DNA of 64,000 bases. Source: Burkholderiales bacterium RIFCSPHIGHO2_12_FULL_69_20 (GTDB lineage Bacteria > Pseudomonadota > Gammaproteobacteria > Burkholderiales > Burkholderiaceae_C). The DNA lies in NCBI GenBank assembly GCA_001770815.1, contig MESD01000021.1, positions 1 to 64,000 on the forward strand, written 5' to 3'. Position 1 is the first letter of the stretch, and every line of letters starts with the position of its first letter. A program made the position numbers and the translations under genes. Below the pieces are notes generated by a model, which worked only from the letters and a program-made list of their open reading frames with translations, did not search any database and was not told where the DNA came from. Shown piece by piece: positions 8,901 through 17,734 of the stretch.

Positions 8901-10567
8901 AGGCGCTGCCCATCGATGCGCGCGGCCCGCTGGCGCTGATCGTCGCCACCAGCCTGTGGATGGCCACGCTGGGCAACCTGCCGCTGTGGCGATCGCTGGC
9001 CGATCTGGGCGTGCTGCGCGGCGGCGCCGGCTGGGGCCTGGGCGCGGCGCTGGCGCTGATGATTGCCGGCGCACTGGTGACGCTGCAAAGCCTGCTGGCC
9101 TGGCGCTTCACCCTCAAGCCGGTGGCCATGGTGCTGCTGATCGCCACGGCCGCGGGGGCGCACTTCATGTCGGCCTACAGCGTGGTGATCGACAGCACCA
9201 TGCTGGTCAACGTGGCGCAGACCAACCTGCGTGAAGCCGCCGACCTGTTCAGCCTGCGCCTGCTGGCCACGCTGCTGCTGGGCGGGCTGCTGCCGGCTTG
9301 GGCTGTGTGGCGCGCGCCGGTGCACTACGGCCGCTGGCCACGGCGCCTGGCGCGCAACGCGCTGAAGGTGCTGGGGGCGCTGGTGCTGGTGGTGGTGGCG
9401 CTGCTGGCCAGCTTCCAGTCGATGTCGTCGACGATGCGCAACCACAAGTCGGTGCGCTACCTGATCAACCCGCTGAACTCGGTGTACGCATTGGGGGTGA
9501 TCGCCAGCGAGCCGCTGCGCCGCGACGAGCGCACGCTGCTGACGCTGGCCAGCGACGCCCGCCTGGCTGCGCGCACGGCCCAGGCCACCAAACCGCCGCT
9601 GCTGCTGCTGGTGCTGGGCGAGACGGCGCGCGCCGCCAACTTCGGCCTCAACGGTTATGCGCGGCCCACCACGCCCGAGCTGGCGCAGCTGTCGGCCAGC
9701 CAGCCGGTGATCAGCTGGCGCAACGCCTGGTCGTGTGGCACCAATACCGCCGCCTCGGTGCCGTGCATGTTCTCGCACCTGGGGCGCGACGGTTATGCCG
9801 GGCGCCGCAACAACCACGAGAACCTGCTCGACGTGGCGCAGCGCGCCGGCCTGGCCGTGCTGTGGTTGGACAACCAGGCCGGCTGCAAGGGCGTGTGCGA
9901 CCGCGTGCCCAACGCCATGACTTCGGGGCTGGTCGATCCCCAACTGTGCCCCGACGGCGAGTGCTTCGACGAGATCATGCTCAAGCAGCTCGACCAGCGC
10001 ATCGCCGCGCTGCCGGCCGAGGCGCGTGCGCGCGGTGTGCTGGTGGTGATGCACCAGATGGGCAGCCACGGCCCGGCCTACTACAAGCGCACGCCGCCGG
10101 CCTTCAAGCGCTTTTTGCCCGAGTGCAGCACCAACGTGCTGCAGGACTGCAGCGCCGAGCAGCTGACCAACGCCTACGACAACACCATCGCCTACACCGA
10201 CCACTTTCTGGCCGCTGGCATCACCTGGCTGCGCCAGCGCGAGGCGCTCAACCACACCGCGATGATGTACGTGTCCGACCACGGTGAATCGCTGGGCGAG
10301 AACAACCTCTACCTGCACGGCCTGCCCCATGCCATCGCACCCGATGTGCAGAAGCGCGTGCCCTGGATCACCTGGCTGAGCCCCGGCTTTGTGCAGCAGC
10401 AGGCGCTGGACCTGGCCTGCCTGAAGGGCCGCGCCGAAGTGGAAATCTCGCACGACCACTACTTCCATTCGGTGCTGGGCCTGCTGGACGTGCAGACCGG
10501 CAGCTACCAGGCGCCGCTCGATGCCTACGCCGCCTGCCGCCGGGCGCGGCCTGCGGCCGATGCCTAG
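8897..10567 (+). CDS. eptA: Phosphoethanolamine-lipid A transferase
   Basis: This 556-residue protein transfers phosphoethanolamine from phosphatidylethanolamine to lipid A at the outer face of the inner membrane and so raises resistance to polymyxin-like peptides. It has five hydrophobic segments in the first 175 residues and then a periplasmic sulfatase-fold domain. Metal and catalytic motifs are visible: LLVLGETARAANF (Glu242), SCGTNTAASVPCMFS with the Thr nucleophile at 282 or 284, VSDHGESLGENNLYLHG, and several Cys pairs expected to form disulfides. ATG 8897 overlaps the PAP2 stop by 4 nt. The pair is divergent from a PmrAB-like system and preceded by a PmrA box, as expected for a regulated eptA. 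Confidence 0.95.
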   Translation: MKALPIDARGPLALIVATSLWMATLGNLPLWRSLADLGVLRGGAGWGLGAALALMIAGALVTLQSLLAWRFTLKPVAMVLLIATAAGAHFMSAYSVVIDSTMLVNVAQTNLREAADLFSLRLLATLLLGGLLPAWAVWRAPVHYGRWPRRLARNALKVLGALVLVVVALLASFQSMSSTMRNHKSVRYLINPLNSVYALGVIASEPLRRDERTLLTLASDARLAARTAQATKPPLLLLVLGETARAANFGLNGYARPTTPELAQLSASQPVISWRNAWSCGTNTAASVPCMFSHLGRDGYAGRRNNHENLLDVAQRAGLAVLWLDNQAGCKGVCDRVPNAMTSGLVDPQLCPDGECFDEIMLKQLDQRIAALPAEARARGVLVVMHQMGSHGPAYYKRTPPAFKRFLPECSTNVLQDCSAEQLTNAYDNTIAYTDHFLAAGITWLRQREALNHTAMMYVSDHGESLGENNLYLHGLPHAIAPDVQKRVPWITWLSPGFVQQQALDLACLKGRAEVEISHDHYFHSVLGLLDVQTGSYQAPLDAYAACRRARPAADA

Positions 10568-10582
10568 ATCCGCCGTCGGCGC

Positions 10583-11800
10583 CTAGATCAGCGCGGCCGG
10601 CTCGGTGGGCCGCGGATCAGCCGCCCGCTTTGCGGGGGCGGTGCGCGGCAAGTGGCTGTCTTGCCCGGCCACCACCAGCCGGCCGCGGCCGGCGCCCTTG
10701 GCGGCGTACAGCGCGTGGTCGGCACGGTGCAGCAGCGCCTGCAAGCTGTCGTCGCCGGTCTGCAGCGTGGTCATGCCGGTGCTGAAACCCAGCGGGAAAC
10801 CCAGCTCCGACATCGAGCGCTCGGCCAGTGCGCTGCGCAGGCGCTGGTCGAACGCGGCGCCGGCCTGGCCACCGCCGCGCGCCAGCACGACGCAGAACTC
10901 TTCGCCACCCCAGCGGGCCACCAGATCACCGCGCCGCATCGCGGCCTGCAGCAGGGCGGCCACCAGGCACAGGGCGCGGTCGCCGCTGTCGTGGCCGCGG
11001 CTGTCGTTGATCTGTTTGAAGCGGTCGAGGTCGATCAACAGCACGGTCACCAGGTCACCGTGGCGGCGGGCCTGGGCGATCAAGGCGGTGGCCTCATCCT
11101 GCAGCGCGCGGCGGTTGAGCAGCCCGGTCAGGCTGTCGGTGCGCGCCAGCGAGCGCAGCGCGCGCTCGGCTTCCTCGCGCCAGGCCACCAGCAGGCCCAC
11201 CGCGTTGATCACCACCGTCAGGTTGCTCAGCAGCGCTGCCACCAGGTTCACCGGGTGCGGCGTGCGCAGCGTGGGGTAGATCTCGGTGAAAAAAGCGCCC
11301 AGCACGCCGCGCCACGCGGTGGCCACGGCCAGCGCACCCAGGCTGGCGACCATGATCAGGCGCCAGCGCCGGCTGGCCTGGGGCGCCGGCCACATCAAGG
11401 CCACGCAGACCGTGGCCATCTGCAGCGCCAGCCCGAAGTTGGACCAGCCCGAGCGGAACGGGTAGCTGTGGAAGCCGATGCCGTAGCCCAGCGGCGTCAG
11501 CACGGCCAGGGACCAGACCAGCCGGCCACCCGGGCGCAGGCCCAGCCAGCCGCGCATCGACTGCCACAGCAGCGCCAGGCCCAGTGACAGGCCCGCGACG
11601 GCGGTGGTCGACAAGAGCCGGTCGGATGCGCCGCCTGCGAGCACCAGGCAGATCCAACCCACGGTCTGCGAGATCAGCGCCCCCTGCGCGTGGCGCGCAG
11701 CCACGCTGACGCGCCATCCCATGATGGTGGGGATCGCGATCGACAACGCGATCATGTTGATCATCATCACGACCAACAGCGTCTGGACGTCGAGTTTCAT
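10583..11800 (-). CDS. Membrane-bound diguanylate cyclase (GGDEF)
   Basis: This protein of 405 residues would make cyclic di-GMP from two GTP. The N-terminal 200 residues contain about six to seven hydrophobic helices with no recognised sensor fold. The C-terminal GGDEF domain begins at DSLTGLLNRRALQ and has the active-site signature RWGGEEFCVVLARGG (a GGEEF variant, compatible with activity). No RxxD inhibitory site is obvious just before it. ATG 11800 is chosen because the earlier in-frame stretch is Pro/Arg-rich and unlike protein; the first helix then begins at once (MKLDVQTLLVVMMINMI). It is convergent with eptA, with only 15 nt between the two stop codons. Confidence 0.92.
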   Translation of the reverse strand: MKLDVQTLLVVMMINMIALSIAIPTIMGWRVSVAARHAQGALISQTVGWICLVLAGGASDRLLSTTAVAGLSLGLALLWQSMRGWLGLRPGGRLVWSLAVLTPLGYGIGFHSYPFRSGWSNFGLALQMATVCVALMWPAPQASRRWRLIMVASLGALAVATAWRGVLGAFFTEIYPTLRTPHPVNLVAALLSNLTVVINAVGLLVAWREEAERALRSLARTDSLTGLLNRRALQDEATALIAQARRHGDLVTVLLIDLDRFKQINDSRGHDSGDRALCLVAALLQAAMRRGDLVARWGGEEFCVVLARGGGQAGAAFDQRLRSALAERSMSELGFPLGFSTGMTTLQTGDDSLQALLHRADHALYAAKGAGRGRLVVAGQDSHLPRTAPAKRAADPRPTEPAALI

Positions 11801-11989
11801 CGGCCCGGGTGGGTGGCGCGCAAGTTGACCGCGGTGCCCCGGCGCCAGCGCGCCGGGATCGGTTGGGGGAGCAGCGGCCAACCGCGACGGCGCCACTGCA
11901 ACGGCACCGTCTGTCGGCGCCTCAGGCTGGTTTCGGCCTGCCAGACCCAAACTGAAGCGCGGCGCCGGACCTCGGCGCCAGCAACGTGG

Positions 11990-13516
11990 CTACTGGAACG
12001 CCACCTCGGCAAAGCTGCGCAGCTTGCGGCTGTGCAACTGGTCGAGCCGCTGGCGGCGCAGCAGCTCGATGGCGCGCATGCCGATGCGCAGGTGCTGATC
12101 CACCCGCTCGCGGTAGAAGGCGTTGGCCATGCCGGGCAGCTTGATCTCGCCGTGCAGCGGTTTGTCGCTGACGCACAGCAGCGTGCCGTAGGGCACCCGG
12201 AAGCGGAAGCCGTTGGCGGCGATGGTGGCCGATTCCATGTCCAGCGCCACCGCGCGGCTCTGGCTGAAGCGGCGCTCGGGGCCCGGGTGCGGCAGCAGCT
12301 CCCAGTTGCGGTTGTCGGTGCTGGCCACGGTGCCGGTGCGCAGGATTTTCTTCAGCTCGAAGCCCTCGAGCTGGGTGACCTCGGCCACCGCGCGCTCCAG
12401 CGCCAGCTGCACCTCGGCCAGCGCGGGGATGGGCACCCACAGCGGCAGCTCTTCGTCGAGCACATGGTCTTCGCGCACATAGGCATGCGCCAGCACGTAG
12501 TCGCCCAGGTTCTGCGTATTGCGCAGGCCGGCGCAGTGGCCCAGCATCAGCCAGGCATGCGGGCGCAGCACGGCGATGTGGTCGCTGATGTTCTTGGCGT
12601 TGGCCGGGCCCACGCCGATGTTGACCATGGTGATGCCCGAGCCATCGGGGCGCACCAGGTGGTAGGCCGGCATCTGCGGCAGGCGCGGCAGTGCGGCGCC
12701 ATAGGCGTCTTCGGCGGCGGCGGCGGTGCCGGCGCGGCGCGTGACCAGGTTGCCGGGTTCGACGAAGGCGATGTAGTCGTCGCTCTCGGCGGCATGCTTG
12801 GGCCAGTTGCCCAGCAGGCCACCCTGGCCCAGCGGCTTGGCCATCATCTCGTGGCCCAGCCGCACGAACTCGTCGATGTAGAACTGGTAGTTGGTGAACA
12901 GCACGAAGTTCTGGAAGTGCTCGGGCGAGGTGCCGGTGTAGTGGCGCATGCGCTGCAACGAGTAGTCCACCCGCGGCGCGGTGAACAGCGCCAGCGGGTG
13001 CGGATCACGCGGGCCGGGCTCGTAGGTGCCGTTGGCGATGCCGTCGTCCATCGCCGCCAGGTCGGGCAGGTCGAACACGTCGCGCATCAGCTGGCGGCGT
13101 TCGGCGCTCATCGTGCCTTCGACATGGTCGTGCTGGGCGAACGAGAAGTGGATCGGGATCGGCTGCTTGCTCATGCCCACCTCGATCGGGCCGCCGTGGT
13201 TGCGCAGCAGCAGGTCGAACTGTTCGCGGTAGTAGTTGGCGAACAGGTCGGGCCGCGTCAGCGTGGTCTCGTAGGTGCCCGGGCCGGCGACAAAGCCGTA
13301 GCTCAGGCGCGAATCGGCGCGGGCCACGGTGTCGGTGCGCACCCGCACGAAGGGGTAGCAGGCACGCACGCGGCCGGCGGGCGTGGCGCCGGCCACGAAA
13401 TCATGCAGGCTCTGTCGCAGGTGGTTGATGCCGCTGGTGTAGATGGTGCTGGCATGCGCCAGCGCGGCATCGGCGTCGTTGAAGCTCTGGGTGACGATGA
13501 GGGTGGGGCTTGTCAT
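11990..13516 (-). CDS. amn: AMP nucleosidase
   Basis: This 508-residue cytosolic enzyme hydrolyses AMP to adenine and ribose 5-phosphate in purine salvage and in control of AMP level. The N-terminal half is the AMN-specific domain (SGINHLRQSLHDFVAG, YPFVRVRTDT, YETTLTRPDLF), and the C-terminal half is a purine-nucleoside-phosphorylase fold, with the motifs ITMVNIGVGPANAKNISDH, LMLGHCAGLR and DMESATIAANGFRFRVPYG. Length and start (MTSPTLIVTQSFND) match the family. A long in-frame extension upstream of ATG 13516 is antisense to another gene and is not used. The gene is monocistronic and divergent from the OmpA-like gene across about 100 bp. Confidence 0.96.
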   Translation of the reverse strand: MTSPTLIVTQSFNDADAALAHASTIYTSGINHLRQSLHDFVAGATPAGRVRACYPFVRVRTDTVARADSRLSYGFVAGPGTYETTLTRPDLFANYYREQFDLLLRNHGGPIEVGMSKQPIPIHFSFAQHDHVEGTMSAERRQLMRDVFDLPDLAAMDDGIANGTYEPGPRDPHPLALFTAPRVDYSLQRMRHYTGTSPEHFQNFVLFTNYQFYIDEFVRLGHEMMAKPLGQGGLLGNWPKHAAESDDYIAFVEPGNLVTRRAGTAAAAEDAYGAALPRLPQMPAYHLVRPDGSGITMVNIGVGPANAKNISDHIAVLRPHAWLMLGHCAGLRNTQNLGDYVLAHAYVREDHVLDEELPLWVPIPALAEVQLALERAVAEVTQLEGFELKKILRTGTVASTDNRNWELLPHPGPERRFSQSRAVALDMESATIAANGFRFRVPYGTLLCVSDKPLHGEIKLPGMANAFYRERVDQHLRIGMRAIELLRRQRLDQLHSRKLRSFAEVAFQ

Positions 13517-13621
13517 GGCCGATTGTCGCCGCGCTGCCGGCGCGGATTGAGAGAAATCATGGCCAATCGGCGCCCGGCAGGGCACCATGCAACGATGCAT
13601 GCCGCTCCCCGAAAGCCTGTG

Positions 13622-14110
13622 ATGACCCTCTGCGTGACGCGCTGCCTTCAAACGGCGTCGACGTCGGCCCTGTTGCCGGCCCTGTTGCTGGCGCTCCACC
13701 TCGGCACGGCCGTGGCCCAGTCCCCGCGCGCCGCGGCAGCGGTGGCCACCCCCGCCCCTGCGCCGGCGGCCAACCGGCTGGTGATCCGGTCCAACACCTT
13801 GCCCGCGCACGGCCTGTTCGACGGCGACCGGCTCAGCGATGCGGCCCGCGCCCGGCTGGACGCGGTGCTGGCCGAAGCCGCGGACCTGGATGTTGAAGTG
13901 GCCCTGCTGGTGCCCGCAGGCCCATGGCGCCTGGACGGTCAGCCCGGCGACGAGCGCAGCCTGACGCCCGCGCGGCTGGCGGCGCTGCGCCAGCACCTGG
14001 TGCAGCGCGGCCTGCCCGCCCGGCGGATCTATGTCGAAAGCCGCATCGAACCCTCGGCCACCGCGCCGCGGCTGGTGATCGAGCTGGTGGGGCGGCCGTC
14101 ACCGCAGTGA
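13622..14110 (+). CDS. Exported protein with OmpA-like C-terminal fold (tentative)
   Basis: This 162-residue protein has an N-terminal signal peptide (hydrophobic run ALLPALLLALHLGTAVAQ, predicted cleavage after AVAQ), an Ala/Pro-rich linker and a domain of about 105 residues. Its pattern LFDGDRLSDAARARLDAVL followed by LTPARLAALRQHLVQRGLP and RIYVESRIEPS resembles the OmpA peptidoglycan-binding fold. The key Asp and Arg of classic OmpA-C domains are not clearly conserved, so peptidoglycan binding is uncertain. ATG 13622 gives a good signal peptide; ATG 13595, nine codons earlier, is possible. It is probably a small periplasmic or envelope-associated protein. Confidence 0.75.
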   Translation: MTLCVTRCLQTASTSALLPALLLALHLGTAVAQSPRAAAAVATPAPAPAANRLVIRSNTLPAHGLFDGDRLSDAARARLDAVLAEAADLDVEVALLVPAGPWRLDGQPGDERSLTPARLAALRQHLVQRGLPARRIYVESRIEPSATAPRLVIELVGRPSPQ

Positions 14111-14303
14111 GCTGACCACCGGTTCGCCGGTCTGGCGGTACGGGGCAGCCGTCAGCCGCCCATCGTCGGGTCAGCCGCGCAGGTGGTCGAGGCCTTGATC
14201 CGCTGATCTGAAGACGCCGGCGTGGACGGATTCAACCTGTGCTGCCCAGCCACCCGGCCAGCCACCCCGCGCCAGCCAAGGGTTGACACCTCGCGGCGCG
14301 GCG

Positions 14304-15032
14304 TCACACCGTGCGGCGCAAGGCCTCGAAGAACAGCGCCGACTGCAGCCGCTCGCCCAGGGTTTGCGCGGCCACGCGCGCGGCCAGCGCCGCATCCACC
14401 GGCGCCAGCGGGCGGCCGGTGGATTGGGCCAGCACCTGCGCCTGGCAGGCGCGTTCCAGGTAGTACAGGTCGTCGTAGGCGTGGGCCATGCGGGGCCCGC
14501 AGACCACCACGCCATGGTTGGCCAGGAACACCACGTCGGCGCTGCCCATCGCGCGGGCGATGCGCTCGCCTTCCGAGGCATCCAGCGCCAGGCCGTTGTA
14601 GCGGCCGTCCACTGCGAGCCGGCCGTGGAAGCGCATCGCCGTCTGCGACAGCGTGGTGTCGAGCGCGCGGTCGGAGGTCAGCGTCAGCGCGGTGGCAAAC
14701 GGCATGTGGGTGTGCAGCACGCAGGGCTGGCGCGCGATGCGGTGGATGGCCGCGTGGATGAACATTGCGGTGGGCTCCACCGGATGGCGGCCAGCCAGCG
14801 CCTGGCCTTGATGGTCGACCATCACGATGTCGTCGGCACCCACCTCGCGCCACAGCAGCCCGCGTGGGTTGAGCAGGAAACGGCCCGAGGCGTCGGGCAG
14901 TTCGACGCTGAAGTGGTTGCACACGCCCTCGGCAAGCCCGTGGTGGGCGGCGGCGCGCAGCGCCAGCGCCAGGTCGGCGCGCAGGCCGGCCACGGGGGCG
15001 CTGGCGAAATCCTGGGCATGTCGGTCGGTCAT
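14304..15032 (-). CDS. Class II aldolase/adducin-family protein
   Basis: This 242-residue protein belongs to the zinc-dependent fuculose-phosphate-aldolase fold. Visible motifs are LAEGVCNHFSVELPD (substrate-phosphate loop), HTHMPFATALTL (two zinc-ligand histidines), the third ligand in FLANHGVVVCG, and a C-terminal helix bundle. Family members act as sugar-phosphate aldolases, epimerases or decarboxylases; the reaction cannot be fixed here, and a bacterial adducin-like protein of unknown substrate is equally possible. The VF530 gene lies 19 bp downstream... on the opposite side of its start, in the same direction and upstream in the transcript, so the two may be co-transcribed. About 190 bp without any gene separates its stop from the convergent OmpA-like gene. 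Confidence 0.88.
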   Translation of the reverse strand: MTDRHAQDFASAPVAGLRADLALALRAAAHHGLAEGVCNHFSVELPDASGRFLLNPRGLLWREVGADDIVMVDHQGQALAGRHPVEPTAMFIHAAIHRIARQPCVLHTHMPFATALTLTSDRALDTTLSQTAMRFHGRLAVDGRYNGLALDASEGERIARAMGSADVVFLANHGVVVCGPRMAHAYDDLYYLERACQAQVLAQSTGRPLAPVDAALAARVAAQTLGERLQSALFFEALRRTV

Positions 15033-15051
15033 CGGCGGTCCTCGGGTTGGA

Positions 15052-15339
15052 TCAACGGCGCGCGCCGTCGCGGCGCTGCTCGCGCAGCATGAACAGGTAG
15101 AGGCTTTCCACCTTCTCGCGCGCCCAGGGCGTCTTGCGCAGGAACTTCAGGCTCGACGCCACGCTGGGGTCGTGGGTGAAGCAGCGCAGCGCGATGCGCT
15201 CGCCCAGGCCGGGCCAGCCATAGTGCGCTGCCAACGCGGTGACGATGGCCTCCAGCGTCAGGCCGTGCAGCGGGTTGCGGGGCTGGGGCGGGGTGTCGGC
15301 GGTATCGGTGGTATCGGCGGGCAGATCGGCAGGCAGCAT
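15052..15339 (-). CDS. VF530 family (DUF2132) small protein
   Basis: This 95-residue protein has a Pro/Asp/Thr-rich N-terminal tail of about 22 residues and then the VF530 core, [31 protein letters not shown], and [20 protein letters not shown]. Family members are small, mostly helical and described as putative DNA-binding proteins; their role is unknown. The core starts only at residue 22, so a shorter start is conceivable, but no better start codon is evident. It lies just upstream of the aldolase-like gene on the same strand (19-nt gap) and divergent from the rhodanese gene. Confidence 0.88.
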   Translation of the reverse strand: MLPADLPADTTDTADTPPQPRNPLHGLTLEAIVTALAAHYGWPGLGERIALRCFTHDPSVASSLKFLRKTPWAREKVESLYLFMLREQRRDGARR

Positions 15340-15431
15340 GGGCCGATTCTGGCAGCGTGGCCGGCCGCACCCGCGCCATACTGCCGACCATCACCCGGGC
15401 TTGGCCGGGCGCCACCACCGGACACCAACCC

Positions 15432-15839
15432 ATGCCGAGAACCGTGAAATCCATGGTCGACGAGGCCCTGGCCCTGATCACCACCCACCAGGTCGACGAG
15501 GCGCGCGCGCTGCACGGCCGCGACGACGTGGTGTTCGTCGATCTGCGCGACCCGCGTGAGCTTGAGCGCGAAGGCGTGATACCCGGCGCCTTCCACGCGC
15601 CGCGCGGCATGCTGGAGTTCTGGGTCGACCCCGCGTCGCCATACCACAAGCCGGTGTTCAACCAGCCCCACAAGCACTACCTGGTGTTCTGCGCCGGCGG
15701 TTGGCGCTCGGCACTGGCGGCACGGGTGATGGTGGAGATGGGCCTGCCGCGTGTGTCGCACCTGCATGGTGGCTTCACCGCGTGGAAGGCCGCTGGCGCG
15801 CCGGTGGCCGACAAGCCCGCCGGCCGCAGCAAAGGCTGA
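15432..15839 (+). CDS. Rhodanese-like sulfurtransferase
   Basis: This 135-residue single-domain rhodanese would transfer sulfane sulfur from a donor such as thiosulfate or a persulfide to a thiol acceptor. The substrate loop holds the catalytic Cys87 in FCAGGWRSALAA, and the upstream VFVDLRDPRELEREG and the C-terminal HLHGGFTAWKAAGAPV are characteristic. The frame is open farther upstream, but ATG 15432 gives the usual family start (MPRTVKSMVDEALA). There is no signal peptide, so it is cytosolic. It is convergent with the flavodoxin-like gene 33 nt downstream. Confidence 0.93.
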   Translation: MPRTVKSMVDEALALITTHQVDEARALHGRDDVVFVDLRDPRELEREGVIPGAFHAPRGMLEFWVDPASPYHKPVFNQPHKHYLVFCAGGWRSALAARVMVEMGLPRVSHLHGGFTAWKAAGAPVADKPAGRSKG

Positions 15840-15872
15840 AGGCGTCAGCCTTGGTCGCGGGGCGGGCCGGGT

Positions 15873-16427
15873 TCAGGCGGCGAAGCGGGTCAGCGTGGCG
15901 GCCAGGCGCTCACCGAAGGCGCGGGCGGTGGTGATGTCTCCGGCCACCATCTCGTCGGTCGAGGCGTCGGAGGGGGTGGCGGTCATCAGGCCGGCCGACG
16001 AGCCGACGAAGTTGATCGAGTCGCGCGTGGCGGCCTTGCTGTTGGACGGCATCATGCCGGTGCCCACCCACAGGCCCGAATGCTGCATCGCCAGCGTCAT
16101 GAAGTAGTGCAGCGTGCTGTGCTTGTCGCCGTTCATCGTGGCCGAGTTGGTGAAGCCGGCGAACAGCTTGTCCTTCCAGGCCTGGCCGAACCAGGCCTTG
16201 CTGGAGGCGTCGGCAAACTTCTTGAACTGCCAGCTCACGCTGCCCATGTAGGTGGGCGATCCGAAGACGATCATCTTGGCGGCGGCCAGCGCCTCCCAGC
16301 CGCCTTCGGGCAGGTTGCCCTCGGCGTCGATGGCCAGCAGCTTCGCGCCGCTGGTGGCGGCCACGGCTTCGGCGATCTTGGCAGTATGGCCGTAGCCGCT
16401 GTGGTAAATGATGACGATGTGGCTCAT
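15873..16427 (-). CDS. WrbA/flavodoxin-like NAD(P)H:quinone oxidoreductase
   Basis: This 184-residue flavoprotein is of the flavodoxin/NADPH-dependent FMN reductase type. The FMN phosphate loop is HSGYGHTAKIAEAV near residues 9-22, and the isoalloxazine-binding loop is FGSPTYMGSVSWQFKKFAD, typical of WrbA-like quinone reductases. It probably reduces quinones by two electrons and protects from oxidative stress. It is slightly shorter than E. coli WrbA (198 residues) and lacks some of that family's insertion, so a general NAD(P)H-dependent oxidoreductase call is safer. It is monocistronic, convergent with the rhodanese gene. Confidence 0.88.
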   Translation of the reverse strand: MSHIVIIYHSGYGHTAKIAEAVAATSGAKLLAIDAEGNLPEGGWEALAAAKMIVFGSPTYMGSVSWQFKKFADASSKAWFGQAWKDKLFAGFTNSATMNGDKHSTLHYFMTLAMQHSGLWVGTGMMPSNSKAATRDSINFVGSSAGLMTATPSDASTDEMVAGDITTARAFGERLAATLTRFAA

Positions 16428-16562
16428 GGCGAATCCTTGTGCAGTGGGCGTCGCAAGAGGTTGCAGCGCATGACCGTCAGTGTGGGCGGCCGGTCCCGCG
16501 CGGTGATTCGCAGCGTTTCAGTCAACCATTCGAAATCATTGACGGACCGTACCCCGCCGGGC

Positions 16563-17690
16563 TTAGCCCAACGGCTCGGCCAGCAACTCGGCCACCTGCT
16601 CCGCCATCGCCAGCGACGAGGTGAGCCCGGGGGACTCGATGCCGAACAGGTTCACCAGCCCCGGCACGCCGTGCAGCGCCGGGCCGTCGATGCGGAAGTC
16701 GGCCGCCGGTTCACCCGGGCCGCTGATCTTGGGCCGCAGCCCGGCATAACCCGGTTGCAGCACGGCATCGGGCAGCGCCGGCCAGTAGCGGCGCACCTGG
16801 TCATAAAAGGCATCGGCGCCGGCGGCGTCCACCGTGTAATCGATGCGGTCCACCCATTCGAAACTGGGGCCGAAGCGGGCCTGGCCGCCCAGGTCCAGCG
16901 TCAGGTGCACACCCAGGTGGCTGCTCTGGCCGGGCGCCGGGTAGACCAGGCGCGAGAACGGCGCGCGCCCCGGCAGCGTGAAGTAGCAGCCCTTGGCCAG
17001 GTGGTCCTGCGGCACGTGGCGTGCATCCAGCCCGGCCAGCGTGCGTGCCAGCGCCGGGGCGTGCAGGCCGGCGCTGTTGACCACGCTGCGGGCGCACAGG
17101 GTGGTCGTTGGCTGGTCGGGCGTTTCACCGCCCACGTCCAGCTCGATGCCGTGCGGCGTGACGCGCCCACCCAGCACCGGCGAGCACAGTGCCAGCATCG
17201 CGCCATGCCGCTCGGCATCGCCCAGCAGCGCCAGCATCAGGCCGTGGCTGTCGATGATGCCGGTGGACGGCGACAGCAGCGCGCCCACGCAGTGCAGGGC
17301 CGGCTCCAGCGCCAGCGCTTGCGCGGCGCTCAGGCGCTGCAGGTCGTGCACGCCGTTGGCGGTGGCGGTGGCCTGCAGCCGGTCCAGCGCCGGCAACTCG
17401 TCGCCTTGCGTGGCCACGATCAGCTTGCCGCAGCGCTGGTGCGCCACGCCGTGGCTGGCACAGTAGTCGTACAGCAGCTGCTTGCCACGCACGCACAGCA
17501 ACGCACGCAGCGAGCCGGTGGGGTAGTACAGGCCGGCGTGGATGACCTCGCTGTTGCGTGCGCTGGTGCCGGTGCCAAAGGCGTTCTCCGCCTCCAGCAC
17601 GATCACCTCGCGCCCGGCCATCGCCAGCGCGCGGGCCACCGCCAGGCCCACCACGCCGGCGCCGATCACCACTGCGTCGGCTTGCTCCAT
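16563..17690 (-). CDS. FAD-dependent oxidoreductase, L-2-hydroxyglutarate oxidase (LhgO)-like
   Basis: This 375-residue DAO-family flavoenzyme has an N-terminal FAD-binding Rossmann fold ([17 protein letters not shown], then [21 protein letters not shown]), which is the arrangement of L-2-hydroxyglutarate dehydrogenase and related L-2-hydroxyacid oxidases. The substrate domain includes [19 protein letters not shown] and the C-terminal [18 protein letters not shown]. It would oxidise a 2-hydroxyacid and pass electrons to the quinone pool. I use ATG 17690, directly before the Rossmann strand, instead of the 16-codon longer start. It lies 44 nt downstream of the res gene on the same strand, but its higher GC suggests it belongs to the host core, not to the restriction island. 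Confidence 0.9.
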   Translation of the reverse strand: MEQADAVVIGAGVVGLAVARALAMAGREVIVLEAENAFGTGTSARNSEVIHAGLYYPTGSLRALLCVRGKQLLYDYCASHGVAHQRCGKLIVATQGDELPALDRLQATATANGVHDLQRLSAAQALALEPALHCVGALLSPSTGIIDSHGLMLALLGDAERHGAMLALCSPVLGGRVTPHGIELDVGGETPDQPTTTLCARSVVNSAGLHAPALARTLAGLDARHVPQDHLAKGCYFTLPGRAPFSRLVYPAPGQSSHLGVHLTLDLGGQARFGPSFEWVDRIDYTVDAAGADAFYDQVRRYWPALPDAVLQPGYAGLRPKISGPGEPAADFRIDGPALHGVPGLVNLFGIESPGLTSSLAMAEQVAELLAEPLG

Positions 17691-17734
17691 CACGGTTTCT
17701 TCTCGGTGCTTCGGTTCCGTCGCACGTCGGGCAT

